A DNA stretch of 64,000 nt from Prevotella sp. (GTDB lineage Bacteria; Bacteroidota; Bacteroidia; Bacteroidales; Bacteroidaceae), in assembly GCA_016281815.1 (NCBI GenBank), contig JAEEJK010000096.1, positions 1-64,000 of the forward strand, read 5' to 3'. The notes under the pieces were generated by a model. The model was given only the letters and a program-made list of their open reading frames with translations. It was not told where the DNA came from and did not search any database. The position numbers and the translations under genes were made by a program. Below, piece after piece: positions 1-7,660 of this stretch; the stretch's first letter is position 1, and each line of letters begins with the position of its first letter.

Positions 1-2
1 AC

Positions 3-74
3 TTCGCAAAGCGAGCCGACAAGGCAAACCGCCAGAAAAAGGCTAAAGGGGCACGCGTTGCCCAAGCTGCCTAA
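3..74 (+). CDS. Possible C terminus of the intron-encoded reverse transcriptase
   Basis: Frame 3 is open from the window edge to a TAA at 72-74 and encodes a Lys/Arg/Ala-rich tail ending GARVAQAA. The stop lies about 85 nt before domain V, where intron-encoded protein genes normally end in domain IV. Frame 1 is also open, to 144, so the choice is uncertain. No diagnostic RT motif lies inside the window. Confidence 0.35.
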   Translation, partial: FAKRADKANRQKKAKGARVAQAA

Positions 75-158
75 AGACCCTTTATCGGATTCAGTGCGGA
101 CACAAAGTCCGTACATGTACCGGTTAGAGTCCATGAAACGATAACTTAGTAATAACTT

Positions 159-192
159 GAGCCGTATGCGGTGAAAGTCGCACGTACGGTTC
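159..192 (+). ncRNA. Group II intron domain V
   Basis: This 34-nt hairpin starts GAGCCGTATGCGG, has a GTGAAAGTCGC centre and closes with ACGTACGGTTC. Length and sequence match the catalytic domain V of bacterial group II introns, which binds the catalytic metals in splicing. The GAAA tetraloop region and the paired GAGCCGTA/TACGGTTC arms are directly visible. Confidence 0.88.
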
Positions 193-230
193 TTAATGGG
201 GAAAGAGGGGGCAACCCCTCTGACCTACAT
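193..230 (+). ncRNA. Group II intron domain VI with branch point
   Basis: A hairpin pairs AGAGGGG (204-210) with CCCCTCT (215-221). An unpaired A at 223 follows, flanked by bases that can pair with the GGG at 198-200. A bulged A 7-8 nt from the 3' splice site is the usual lariat branch point. The exact 3' boundary (about 230) is inferred from this spacing. Confidence 0.7.
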
Positions 231-251
231 AATATACAATGATGACACAAC

Positions 252-971
252 ATGAAGCCTATGGACACAAGGAATTTTATCAGTATTTACCAAGAGGCAT
301 TTGGCTACAATACCCAATTGCCGTTGTTGTTCGGTTATAGCGATCAGCCTGTTGCCGCGACGGAAAAGATAGGGGGATGTTTCTTCAAAGGGCTACAGGC
401 AGCCCGTGAGGGAATCCCTGTCAGTCTTAGTGCAGAGGTCATCGGTTGCGGTGGCGGCAAACTCTATACCGGTTTCTCCGACATGCCGGAACGTGTGCCC
501 GGCTTTGTGTCATTGAAGGAGAAATACAAGAAAACGCCCGAGATGGTTGTTGACTACATCCGTGGTCTTGGCATGCACAGGGCGGAGAAGCCCTATCTTA
601 ACTTTGTCAGGATAGACCAGGCTGCATCTTTTGATGGCACGGAAGGAGTCTTGTTTTTTGCCACTCCCGACGTGCTCTCGGGATTGTGCGGCTGGGCATT
701 CTTCGACAGCAATGAGCCCGATGCTGTGGTGTCACTGTTCGGGTCGGGATGCAGTACGGTTGTTTCCATGACCGTGGTGGAGAACGAGCGGCAAGGCCAT
801 CGGTGCTTCATCGGCCTTTTCGATCCTTCTGTCCGTCCCTGGGTGGGGAAGGATGAGTTGGGTTTCACCATACCCTTCAGTCGTTTCTTGCCGATGATGG
901 ACACGATGAGAGACTGCTTCCTCTTTGGTACACATGCCTGGCAGAAGGTAAAGAGAAGGATAGAGGAGTAA
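252..971 (+). CDS. DUF169 family protein
   Basis: A 239-residue soluble protein of the DUF169 type (COG2043), a family of unknown function found in anaerobic bacteria and archaea. Visible features are a Cys- and Gly-rich VIGCGGG segment near residue 65, a central hydrophobic stretch with GLCGW, and SGCSTVV near residue 165. There is no signal peptide or membrane span. Translation could start at ATG 252 or at the in-frame ATG at 261. The end of the group II intron is about 20 bp upstream, so the gene's native promoter may have been displaced. The family assignment is by recall of the overall pattern. Confidence 0.7.
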   Translation: MKPMDTRNFISIYQEAFGYNTQLPLLFGYSDQPVAATEKIGGCFFKGLQAAREGIPVSLSAEVIGCGGGKLYTGFSDMPERVPGFVSLKEKYKKTPEMVVDYIRGLGMHRAEKPYLNFVRIDQAASFDGTEGVLFFATPDVLSGLCGWAFFDSNEPDAVVSLFGSGCSTVVSMTVVENERQGHRCFIGLFDPSVRPWVGKDELGFTIPFSRFLPMMDTMRDCFLFGTHAWQKVKRRIEE

Positions 972-1054
972 AACTATTAGCAAAAAGACCCCCAAAAAGA
1001 CCCCCAAAAGAGGAATATTACACTTATACAAAACAACAGTTATTGATATCTTAA

Positions 1055-1184
1055 CAATCTGATAATCAATATTTTCGCAGGCCACTGGATGAAAGTCTTG
1101 ATGGACAAGATGGGAGAAAGCACGAGGTAACTACCCTTGAGTTGGCTGAAATTTTACAGTTCAGCAATGACCATCCAAAATAAT
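1055..1184 (+). pseudogene. Start-less coding-like fragment
   Basis: An open frame of 43 codons without an ATG runs to a TAA at 1182-1184. It encodes a protein-like tail with KHEVTTLELAEILQF near the end. It lies between the DUF169 gene and the convergent Fic gene, with a stop immediately upstream in frame. It looks like the 3' remnant of a lost gene, but the family is not recognised and it may be chance. Confidence 0.25.
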
Positions 1185-1189
1185 TTGAG

Positions 1190-1972
1190 TTAGAAGAGGA
1201 AGAGGCCGAGGTGGGTATTGCTATGCTTTTGCGCCAGTTCACCCTCCATACGCTCTGTAGCGGCACGGAAGAAGAAGGATATGAGGTGCTCGTCAGTGCC
1301 TTCGCTTCGTATTTGGCGGAGAGCATTGATGTAGGCGGCACGATCCTTGATGTCGATGATGAGCAAGGGATGGCCGGCACGCAGAAGAATCCAATTGGAG
1401 AGCAGACGACCAGTGCGGCCATTGCCGTCACGGAAAGGATGCAGGTATTCGAAAAATCCGTGAAAACGGGCGGCAACAATCATCGGATGCACGTCACGCT
1501 TGATGGCATCAGCCGTAGAAGTCATCAAAGCCGGTACACGAGCAATCAGTGCCTCATGGTCGCCAAAGATGGTGTCGCCAGTGGCCATATCCTCGTTGGT
1601 AAAAGACCCAGGTACGGCACCTGGGGCGCGATAGGACAGGGTGTTCTCAGTCACCAGCCGGTTGGTCTCGCATAGCAGTTCTTCATCGAAAGCAGCATCG
1701 AGATGTGTGGTTACATAGCGAAAGGCACGGAAGTGGTCTGCCATCTCGGTACATTCCAATAGGGAATGACCCACGGGAACCATCGCTAACCCTTGTTCCT
1801 TCAAAATGCGGGTATCATCCACGGTGAATGAGTTTCCCTCGATGGCACACGAATGAGTGGAAAACAGCACTTCATGCCAGTCCATATAGTCGGCTGGTGC
1901 CATCTTCTTAACGATGCGTTCTTCATATTCGCATCGCACCTGCTCATAGTGTTTTATTTCCTGTTCAAACAT
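1190..1972 (-). CDS. Fic family protein (class II)
   Basis: A probable protein AMPylase, transferring AMP from ATP to a hydroxyl of a target protein. The complete active-site motif HPFRDGNGRTGR is at about residues 178-189. An N-terminal inhibitory motif of the S-x3-E-G form (SCAIEG, about residues 41-46) marks a class II Fic protein that inhibits itself. The start at 1972 (MFEQEIKHYEQ) is chosen because the upstream in-frame extension is Arg-rich and non-conserved in character. A TAAATTTG -7 box at 1997-2004 also fits this start. Length is 260 residues. The neighbouring AAA+ ATPase and AbiE pair suggest an accessory or defence setting. The target is unknown. Confidence 0.85.
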   Translation of the reverse strand: MFEQEIKHYEQVRCEYEERIVKKMAPADYMDWHEVLFSTHSCAIEGNSFTVDDTRILKEQGLAMVPVGHSLLECTEMADHFRAFRYVTTHLDAAFDEELLCETNRLVTENTLSYRAPGAVPGSFTNEDMATGDTIFGDHEALIARVPALMTSTADAIKRDVHPMIVAARFHGFFEYLHPFRDGNGRTGRLLSNWILLRAGHPLLIIDIKDRAAYINALRQIRSEGTDEHLISFFFRAATERMEGELAQKHSNTHLGLFLF

Positions 1973-1996
1973 AGTCCACACAGCGCATTCGTTTGG

Positions 1997-2004
1997 CAAA
2001 TTTA
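1997..2004 (-). promoter_or_regulatory. Candidate -7 box for the Fic gene
   Basis: Read on the minus strand this is TAAATTTG, matching the Bacteroidota TAnnTTTG -7 consensus, 25 bp upstream of the Fic start. No TTTG -33 element occurs at the ideal spacing. Confidence 0.35.
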
Positions 2005-2058
2005 CACTATTTTTCTGAACTTCGCATGATTTCTGTCTAAAAAAGACATTTTCATCAC

Positions 2059-3720
2059 TCAGAACCCGATTCTCTTCTGCTCTGCGCTGTCCAGCCGTTC
2101 GTTGTCGCAATGCCCGATGAGCATGGCGAGGGCATCGTCGGAGGTTCCGTGCAGGATGCAGTCGATGTTGTAGTGGCGGGCGATGTTCTCTATCTGTCCG
2201 CCGCTGAAGTCATACTTCTCTGCCAGCGTCTGCACGTCCATGTCGCTCAGGTCGGGAATCATCTCATGCCAGATGCGTGCCCGGGCCTCCACAGTGGGTT
2301 TCTCAAACTTGATCTTGTAGAGGAAGCGGCGCTCAAAAGCACGGTCGAGGTTCTGCTGCAGATTCGTGGTGGCAATCATGATGCCGTCGAGCGACTCCAT
2401 CTCCTGTAGGATAATGTTCTGGAGCGAGTTCTCCATCTTGTCCACCGCGCTCTGCGCCCCGTTTTTGCGGATGCCGATGATGGCGTCGGCCTCGTTGAAC
2501 AGCAGGATGGGCGTCAGTTTGGCAGTTTTCACCATCTCGCGGTAGCGGTCGAATAGCGCCTTGATGTTTTTCTCCGATTCGCCCACCCACTTGCTCTTGA
2601 TTTGCGGCACGTCCACCACCATGATGTTGCGCCCTGTCTGGCGCGCCAACTGATACACCGTCTCCGTCTTGCCCGTGCCCGGCGAGCCATAGAACAGGCA
2701 CGCGAAACCATTGCGGAAGCCCCTGTCCCTCATGCGCTCCTGCACCTTGCAAAAATTCTCCGGCTGTAGGAAAGAGCCGAGGTCGCTCACCTGCCGCCCG
2801 ATGCTCTCAGAGAAGAAGAGTTTTTTCTCCGTCAGTTGGTTCACCTCCACCATGTCGGCGATTTTCTCCTCTGTCGTGTTGATTTTCAGTTCTGCCAACA
2901 GGGTACGCTTGGCAGCCTCTGTCAGTTTGTAGCGGTTGTTATTGGCGATGCCATCCTCACAGCGGTGCTCGATGATGTTATTTCTCATCAGCCAGTGCTC
3001 TCCGCTGCGCAGTTCTGCCTTGGCGTTATTGAAAAGGCAGCTGCTTTCGTAAACATCCTCCATCTGATTGAAACGGATGTCGTCATCATCGCGGTTGATG
3101 AGCAGGTGGCAGAAGAGCGTCACCAGCAGCGTGTCCTCATCGTTGAGATAATATTCCTTGAGATGCCTCACGAACCCCACCTGTGGGTTGTCGTCGAATA
3201 GTTTCTGGAGTTCCTCACTCAGTTCCCGTGCGGAGATGGCATCATCGTCCAGGTCTTCGAACCATAGGTTGAGCAGTTCGAACATCCCGGCGCAGTCGAG
3301 CCCTGTGCGCTGTGGCAGTTCGTACACCTCGTTGTGCTTCAGGCAGCGGATGACGGCGGTGGGCACATCGAAGTCGTCCTCGTCCTTCACGTCGCGGAAG
3401 CGGAGCAGGCGGCGGCGCACCAGCGCGTCGATGTCGGCGGCAAAGCCGAGTGCTGCAATCTTGTTGATGTCGAGATGTGAGGCCAGGTCATCGTAGTCCA
3501 CACGGTGCGGCCCCTTCTCCATGCAGATGCAGAACAGCACCGCCTGCCGTTCGCTGATGCCATAACTTTCGGCGAGGAAGTCTATCTCTTTCTTGGCCTT
3601 CTGCATGAAGGCAGCACTTAACTTCGAGTCCTTCGACAGTTCCACCACGCGCTCGATGGCTTGGAGCAATGTCATTTCACTATTTTCTGATTTTTTCATT
3701 GTTGAATCTTTCTTTTCCAT
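2059..3720 (-). CDS. AAA+ family ATPase
   Basis: A soluble protein of about 553 residues. A helical N-terminal half of unclear fold is followed by one C-terminal AAA+ module: Walker A GSPGTGKT (about 345-352), then ILLFNEAD (about 404-411) as Walker B, an ATTN sensor region, and FERRF as arginine finger. In Walker B an Asn replaces the usual first acidic residue, while the following Glu is kept. The fold resembles COG0464-type ATPases that remodel proteins. The start at 3720 (MEKKDST) is preferred over 3807 because the longer version begins with implausible hydrophobic residues; 3699 is also possible. The role is not known. The gene sits beside Fic and AbiE genes. Confidence 0.8.
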   Translation of the reverse strand: MEKKDSTMKKSENSEMTLLQAIERVVELSKDSKLSAAFMQKAKKEIDFLAESYGISERQAVLFCICMEKGPHRVDYDDLASHLDINKIAALGFAADIDALVRRRLLRFRDVKDEDDFDVPTAVIRCLKHNEVYELPQRTGLDCAGMFELLNLWFEDLDDDAISARELSEELQKLFDDNPQVGFVRHLKEYYLNDEDTLLVTLFCHLLINRDDDDIRFNQMEDVYESSCLFNNAKAELRSGEHWLMRNNIIEHRCEDGIANNNRYKLTEAAKRTLLAELKINTTEEKIADMVEVNQLTEKKLFFSESIGRQVSDLGSFLQPENFCKVQERMRDRGFRNGFACLFYGSPGTGKTETVYQLARQTGRNIMVVDVPQIKSKWVGESEKNIKALFDRYREMVKTAKLTPILLFNEADAIIGIRKNGAQSAVDKMENSLQNIILQEMESLDGIMIATTNLQQNLDRAFERRFLYKIKFEKPTVEARARIWHEMIPDLSDMDVQTLAEKYDFSGGQIENIARHYNIDCILHGTSDDALAMLIGHCDNERLDSAEQKRIGF

Positions 3721-3721
3721 T

Positions 3722-3757
3722 TCTTGATAGTTGAATGTTTGATTGTTTCTATCAAGA
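3722..3757. promoter_or_regulatory. Inverted repeat upstream of the AAA+ gene
   Basis: TCTTGATAG (3722-3730) and CTATCAAGA (3749-3757) are perfect 9-bp inverted arms separated by 18 bp, directly in front of the AAA+ start. It could be an operator or a leader hairpin. No regulator is identified. Confidence 0.35.
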
Positions 3758-3811
3758 ATATAGTAACAAACGAAAAAAAATTCAATAAAAGCGGCAACTT
3801 TTTTCAATAAT

Positions 3812-4003
3812 TCAACTTCCGCAAGTTGAAAGTTGTTAAAGAAGTTAAGTAGTTAAAGAAGTTAAGCCATATGATCCGCGTGTCGTTTCCATTCGACCAA
3901 AGCAGTCTCCTCCAAGCAATAAAAGGTAATGGTTTTAACTACTCAGCGAAGCGATAACTTCTTAACTTCTTAACTACTTGCAAGTTGAGCAAATGCGAAA
4001 CTT
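3812..4003. repeat. Inverted-repeat element with TTAACTACTTAACTTC arms
   Basis: The gene-free stretch 3721-4212 holds a repeat element. The left arm (about 3812-3865) contains CGCAAGTTG and two copies of AGTTAAAGAAGTTAAG. The right arm (about 3952-4003) carries the complementary CTTCTTAACTTCTTAAC and TTGCAAGTTG. Related arms recur at 20425-20450 and 21750-21795. The centre encodes nothing recognisable. The structure resembles a miniature, non-coding repeat. Confidence 0.55.
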
Positions 4004-4019
4004 GAATTGAATAACCATT

Positions 4020-4056
4020 CCCGCCGCATAGTGCCATCGATGCACCGTGCGGCGGG
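4020..4056. terminator. Strong GC-rich hairpin upstream of abiEi
   Basis: CCCGCCGCA (4020-4028) pairs perfectly with TGCGGCGGG (4048-4056), and an inner GTGC/GCAC pair extends the stem. It is followed by ATTT only, so a terminator role is uncertain. It may instead be part of the repeat element next to it. Confidence 0.4.
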
Positions 4057-4182
4057 ATTTCTATGCCCTTCAAACAAGGAAAATCTTGGATAAGTGTGCG
4101 GATTTTTAGAAATGAAGCATGAAAATAGCAATTTTTTTGAGAGAAAATTACAAATAATGTTATTTTCTATTGAAAAATTTAC

Positions 4183-4190
4183 TATTTTTG
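4183..4190 (+). promoter_or_regulatory. Candidate -7 box for the abiE operon
   Basis: TATTTTTG matches TAnnTTTG and lies 22 bp upstream of the AbiEi start. The surrounding 80 bp are very AT-rich. No clear -33 TTTG is present. Confidence 0.45.
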
Positions 4191-4212
4191 CCATCGAAAA
4201 AACAGATAACGT

Positions 4213-4836
4213 ATGAACGAATTGGCTGTCTTAAAGAACATCCCTGTTAATACCGCTGCTATCGCTTCATTGTACCCTGGTGTGAAGTCGGCGAATAGAA
4301 AGGTGGCAAACCTTGAGAAGGCGGGCAGGATAATACGCCTGAAGCGGGGCCTTTATGTCGTGTCTCCCCAGGAAAGCGGCCTTTTGCTGTCGCTGAACCT
4401 GATAGGCAATGTCCTATATGGCCCGTCGTATGTGTCAATGTTGACCGCCTTGCGTGAATATGGGCTGATACCAGAGCGGGTGGAGGTGGTGGAGTCTATG
4501 ACAACGCATCTGACGGTTTCTTTTCAGAATGGAGCCGGACGGTTTGAGTATCATCATTGTGCCAACGACTATTACCCCCTTGGTATTACTCAACGCGAAG
4601 AGGAGGGCGTAACCTACTTGATTGCCACGCCTGAAAAGGCTTTGTGCGACTATATCATCACCACCCCGAGGCTTCCACTACGTTTTCTCAAAGAAACCTA
4701 TGCCTTTCTTGAAGAGGACCTGCGACTTGACATGGATGCCTTTATGGAAATGAATGTGGACTTATTCCGGCAGTGTGCCGCTGTAAGCAAGAAACGACAG
4801 GCCATTACTAACCTGATAAAGATTTTGGAAAGATGA
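4213..4836 (+). CDS. AbiEi-like antitoxin, type IV toxin-antitoxin
   Basis: A 207-residue protein of the AbiEi family (COG5340). An N-terminal winged helix contains ANRKVANLEKAGRIIRLKRGLYVV (about residues 25-50), and a C-terminal domain with YLIATPEKALCDY (about 135-147) follows. In known AbiE systems this protein binds its own promoter and counters the AbiEii nucleotidyltransferase toxin. The stop overlaps the start of the next gene by 4 bp (ATGA), the usual arrangement for the pair. The operon probably starts from the -7 box at 4183. Confidence 0.87.
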   Translation: MNELAVLKNIPVNTAAIASLYPGVKSANRKVANLEKAGRIIRLKRGLYVVSPQESGLLLSLNLIGNVLYGPSYVSMLTALREYGLIPERVEVVESMTTHLTVSFQNGAGRFEYHHCANDYYPLGITQREEEGVTYLIATPEKALCDYIITTPRLPLRFLKETYAFLEEDLRLDMDAFMEMNVDLFRQCAAVSKKRQAITNLIKILER

Positions 4837-5663
4837 ACGACTTTTTTGAGAGGGTGCTGCAGCGCTATCAGATCAATACTGCCAAAGACAAGCAGAATGC
4901 CATCTATGAAATCACCCAGCAGGTGGTATTGGCTGGACTGCATCGTGGAGGATTCTTTGACAAGGCCGCTTTCTATGGTGGCACTTGCCTGCGACTGTTC
5001 CATCAACTGCCTCGTTTCTCCGAGGATATGGACTTCTCTCTGCTAACACCAGATGAAGGGTTTGTGTTTGAGAACTATTTCCAACCTATTATTGACGAGT
5101 TCGACAGTTTGGGACGCAAGGTTGAAATCAAGAAGAAGGACAAAAAAGTTTTCGGTAGGGTTGATTCCGCTTTCTTGAAGGACAATACGAATGTTTATAA
5201 TGTGGCATTCCAGACGGAGAAAACGGTGAAGGTGAAGATAGAGGTCGACACCCAGCCGCCTCTGTTGTTTCAAACGGAGCACAAGGCACTGACCCTGCCT
5301 TATACCTTTATGGTGCGTTGTTTCCAGTTACCAGACCTCTATGCAGGAAAGATGCACGCCTTGGTGTTCCGTAATTGGAAGACACGTGTGAAGGGGCGCG
5401 ATTGGTACGATTTCGAATGGTATGTGCGTTGGCGGGTGCCTCTTGATTTCAAGCATCTGCAAGAGCGTATTCGAGAGTTCAATGGAAAGGAAATGTCGAT
5501 GGAGGAATTTAGGGCAGTTTTGAAAGAGCGTCTTGCCAACACGAATATTGAGGATGTCAAAACCGATGTGCGACCTTTTCTCAAGAACGACCCTCGCGAA
5601 CTTGATGTTTGGTCGAACGATTATTTCCTGCAATTGGCGGACAAAATCGTATTCAAAGAATAG
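4833..5663 (+). CDS. AbiEii nucleotidyltransferase toxin
   Basis: A 276-residue member of the AbiEii/DUF1814 nucleotidyltransferase family. The signature GGTCLRLFHQLPRFSEDMDF lies at about residues 49-68: GG and Thr bind nucleotide, and the Asp pair of SEDMDF binds metal. A later GRDWYDFEWYV segment is also typical. Family members block growth by modifying tRNA or another nucleic acid target when free of antitoxin; the target here is unknown. Translation is coupled to the antitoxin by a 4-bp overlap. The gene ends at the edge of a decayed minus-strand gene, so the pair may have been inserted there. Confidence 0.87.
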   Translation: MNDFFERVLQRYQINTAKDKQNAIYEITQQVVLAGLHRGGFFDKAAFYGGTCLRLFHQLPRFSEDMDFSLLTPDEGFVFENYFQPIIDEFDSLGRKVEIKKKDKKVFGRVDSAFLKDNTNVYNVAFQTEKTVKVKIEVDTQPPLLFQTEHKALTLPYTFMVRCFQLPDLYAGKMHALVFRNWKTRVKGRDWYDFEWYVRWRVPLDFKHLQERIREFNGKEMSMEEFRAVLKERLANTNIEDVKTDVRPFLKNDPRELDVWSNDYFLQLADKIVFKE

Positions 5664-6110
5664 TGCCGCATGTTTATATCTCTCCATCGTTATTTGGTTG
5701 TTGATACCATGATGGCCTTCTAACGGCTGATCCACCCCCATTTGCTCCATGCTGGCTATGCGGGTCTGTTCCACAACGTAGTTGCGCACAAGGTCGAAGT
5801 CTTCAAGGCGCTTCGTGGTGTTGATAGATTGTTAATTCGTCATTTCTGCTCCCATGCTGAGGAATTCACGCTCTATGCTGCTTTCCAAAGCATGGGTCAG
5901 TTTTGCCTTCTCTGTCCAATAGCGTGCCTCGCAGAACAACTGGTTCATTTCTCTGCTTATTTGCTTCCTGATTTCGGGGTCGGACTCGGTTTCCAGTCTT
6001 CTCTGCAAATCCTTGGCTTTCTTCCGTGCCTCACGTCCTTTCTGCCGCATCTCCTCTTGAGGCATGGGCGGATTCAAATTCTCATGTAAATTTTTGTGAT
6101 TCATCTCCAT
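5664..6110 (-). pseudogene. Unknown gene interrupted by an in-frame stop
   Basis: The minus strand encodes 92 residues from ATG 6110 to a TAA at 5834-5832. They form a highly charged, probably helical protein containing EEMRQKGREARKKAKDL. Directly after the stop the same frame continues for about 55 codons of protein-like sequence, including EDFDLVRNYVVEQTRI and NQITMERYKHA. The frame then runs into the antisense of AbiEii. This suggests either a nonsense mutation in a longer gene whose 3' end was cut off, or a real 92-residue protein followed by debris. The family is not recognised. Confidence 0.45.
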
Positions 6111-6183
6111 CGGATTTAGGTTATTTCACTTACTTTAGTTCATGAAAGTTGAGTGAAAGTGGAACTTGAATGGCATACTTTTT

Positions 6184-6651
6184 TTAATCCTTTCCTGGTA
6201 TCAGATATCTGAGCACGCTCTCCCAGTCGGGGAATTGCGTAGAGCCGAACTGTATCCATTCTCCTGAGAAATTGCAAGCACCATGTTTGGGCCTGTCGTC
6301 TATCAGGTAGTCGCCTATGCAGAGATCCTTGCGGTGCGTGATGAACAACCGCTTGTGGAACACGTCATCAAGATACTTCGATACCCACGCCACTTTGTCC
6401 GCCCAAGCCGACGGGTTATTCCACGGTGCTGTGGAGAGGATGTACAGTTCGTAATGCTTCTCCAATTCATGCACCGCCTGTATGGCTCCCGCCATCGGTT
6501 CCATCAAGGCAAATAATCCCGGAATGTCGTCGTAGTGTGGCTTGCCAGTGCCGTCGTCTGCATATTGGGCTTTCACATCTTTTGCTACTTTGGCGAGTCC
6601 GCTTTGGAAATCGACCAGCACGTTGTCCATGTCTATAAATACTCTTTTCAT
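6184..6651 (-). CDS. 5'(3')-deoxyribonucleotidase-like HAD hydrolase
   Basis: A 155-residue HAD-superfamily phosphatase of the 5'-nucleotidase C (NT5C) type. Motif I is FIDMDNVLVDF, with Asp7 as nucleophile and Asp9 as acid/base. Motif II is the Ser/Thr of ILSTAPW (about 72-79), and the metal-binding acidic pair is LIDDRP (about 116-121). Members remove phosphate from (deoxy)nucleoside monophosphates; the substrate here is not determined. The protein is cytoplasmic and monocistronic. Confidence 0.8.
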   Translation of the reverse strand: MKRVFIDMDNVLVDFQSGLAKVAKDVKAQYADDGTGKPHYDDIPGLFALMEPMAGAIQAVHELEKHYELYILSTAPWNNPSAWADKVAWVSKYLDDVFHKRLFITHRKDLCIGDYLIDDRPKHGACNFSGEWIQFGSTQFPDWESVLRYLIPGKD

Positions 6652-6756
6652 GTTATTACTCTTTGGTTGACGATGACAATATAGTCACATTGCGAGAAAA
6701 ATTCAAAAAAAGAGGCCAAAAAAATGCAGATGGCTCATTTTTTAATTCTTCCGTAC

Positions 6757-7461
6757 CTATTCCAATCCCTTCCACTGGCCCTTGATCTGCTTGCACTGAG
6801 TATAGAGCGACGGACAGTTGAATATTTGATGGAGCAGGCTGCCTGGTTGGCGGATGACCTCCACCTGCCGCTGTTCGGTGTCCCATCCCTTGCCCATGAC
6901 ATAGATATACATCACGGTCCCGTCACCCATGATCTGCATCTTCTTGTGCGTGTTCACGCTGGCTCTCATCTCCACGGTGTAAGGCCGCTGTGGGGTGTAA
7001 CCGTTATCTGGCGTGGCTCCCCTGAGCACGGCTGCCGGCAGGTAGGGTTGCAGATATGGGTCGTCGGCCGGAGCAAACTTGGATGGACCGAATTTGGTGT
7101 TGAGGATAGAAGTGACGGAACTGACATTGGAGGGATAGCACAGCAGTTTCAGGCATTGCAGGCCCATATCCCGGTCGCGCCGATACAGTTCCATGGCCAT
7201 GGGCATCATGGCTGCGGCTCCATGGGGTGTCTTGCCCAGGAACTGGGTATAGACAGTTTCAAACTCGGTATAGTCGGTGGGGAAATGCGTGAAGGTCACC
7301 ATGCCCGTGGCCTTGGCATTGTATGCCTCGGCATTGAGCGTCCCGATCATCGTATAGGTATGCGACCCATAAGTGAATGTCGCCTGTTTGCCTTGAGCAT
7401 CAGCCGTTTGGCTTAGCAGTGAGGATGCCATCCCTATGATCATACTTAATAATCTCTTCAT
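6757..7461 (-). CDS. Secreted protein of unknown function
   Basis: A 234-residue protein with an N-terminal signal peptide (MKRLLSMIIGMASSLLSQTADAQ). The mature part has FTYGSHTYTMIGTLN at its start and a GWDT motif followed by a conserved-looking C terminus with FNCPSLYTQCKQIKG. I associate this pattern with a Bacteroidota family listed as DUF6935, but cannot verify the number. No enzyme motif is seen. It probably acts in the periplasm or outer envelope. Confidence 0.6.
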   Translation of the reverse strand: MKRLLSMIIGMASSLLSQTADAQGKQATFTYGSHTYTMIGTLNAEAYNAKATGMVTFTHFPTDYTEFETVYTQFLGKTPHGAAAMMPMAMELYRRDRDMGLQCLKLLCYPSNVSSVTSILNTKFGPSKFAPADDPYLQPYLPAAVLRGATPDNGYTPQRPYTVEMRASVNTHKKMQIMGDGTVMYIYVMGKGWDTEQRQVEVIRQPGSLLHQIFNCPSLYTQCKQIKGQWKGLE

Positions 7462-7601
7462 TTTCTTGCTTCTCGTTGTTTTTCAAAATGGGTGTGTGAA
7501 ACTATATTGTCTGCTCCTTGTCCGAAGACAGGAATATGGGCTCTTTTTTCTGGATGATGCAAAGTTAACATTTTTATTTGGAAAAAGCATATGTAGGGCT
7601 T

Positions 7602-7659
7602 ACTTTATGTATGCCCCCAAAACTTTATGTATGCCCGAAAACTTTATGTATGCCCGAAA
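7602..7659. repeat. Three tandem copies of a 19-bp unit
   Basis: The unit ACTTTATGTATGCCCgaaa occurs three times head to tail (7602-7621, 7622-7640, 7641-7659). The first copy is altered to CCCCCAAA. It lies in the 278-bp gap between two minus-strand genes, just beyond a hairpin terminator. The rest of that gap is AT-rich and shows no gene. Confidence 0.85.
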
Positions 7660-7660
7660 A

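Larger units (their letters stand above)
1..230 (+). mobile_element. 3' end of a group II intron
   Basis: The left edge lies inside a bacterial group II intron. What is visible is the end of domain IV with a possible reverse transcriptase C terminus, then domains V and VI. The likely 3' splice boundary is after position 230: the intron would end in AT (229-230), fitting the usual AY end, and the candidate branch-point A at 223 is 7 nt upstream. The rest of the intron, including most of the reverse transcriptase/maturase, lies left of the window. It sits directly in front of the DUF169 gene. Confidence 0.8.

Noticed and set aside
593..1085. Two minus-strand open frames over the DUF169 gene
   Set aside because: They are antisense shadows of a well-formed plus-strand gene and have low-complexity composition.
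2110..3496. Several plus-strand open frames across the AAA+ ATPase gene
   Set aside because: Antisense shadows; the minus-strand frame has complete Walker motifs and normal composition.
5328..5663. Minus-strand frame running through abiEii
   Set aside because: Within abiEii it is the antisense of a conserved nucleotidyltransferase. Only the part beyond 5664 is considered coding-like.
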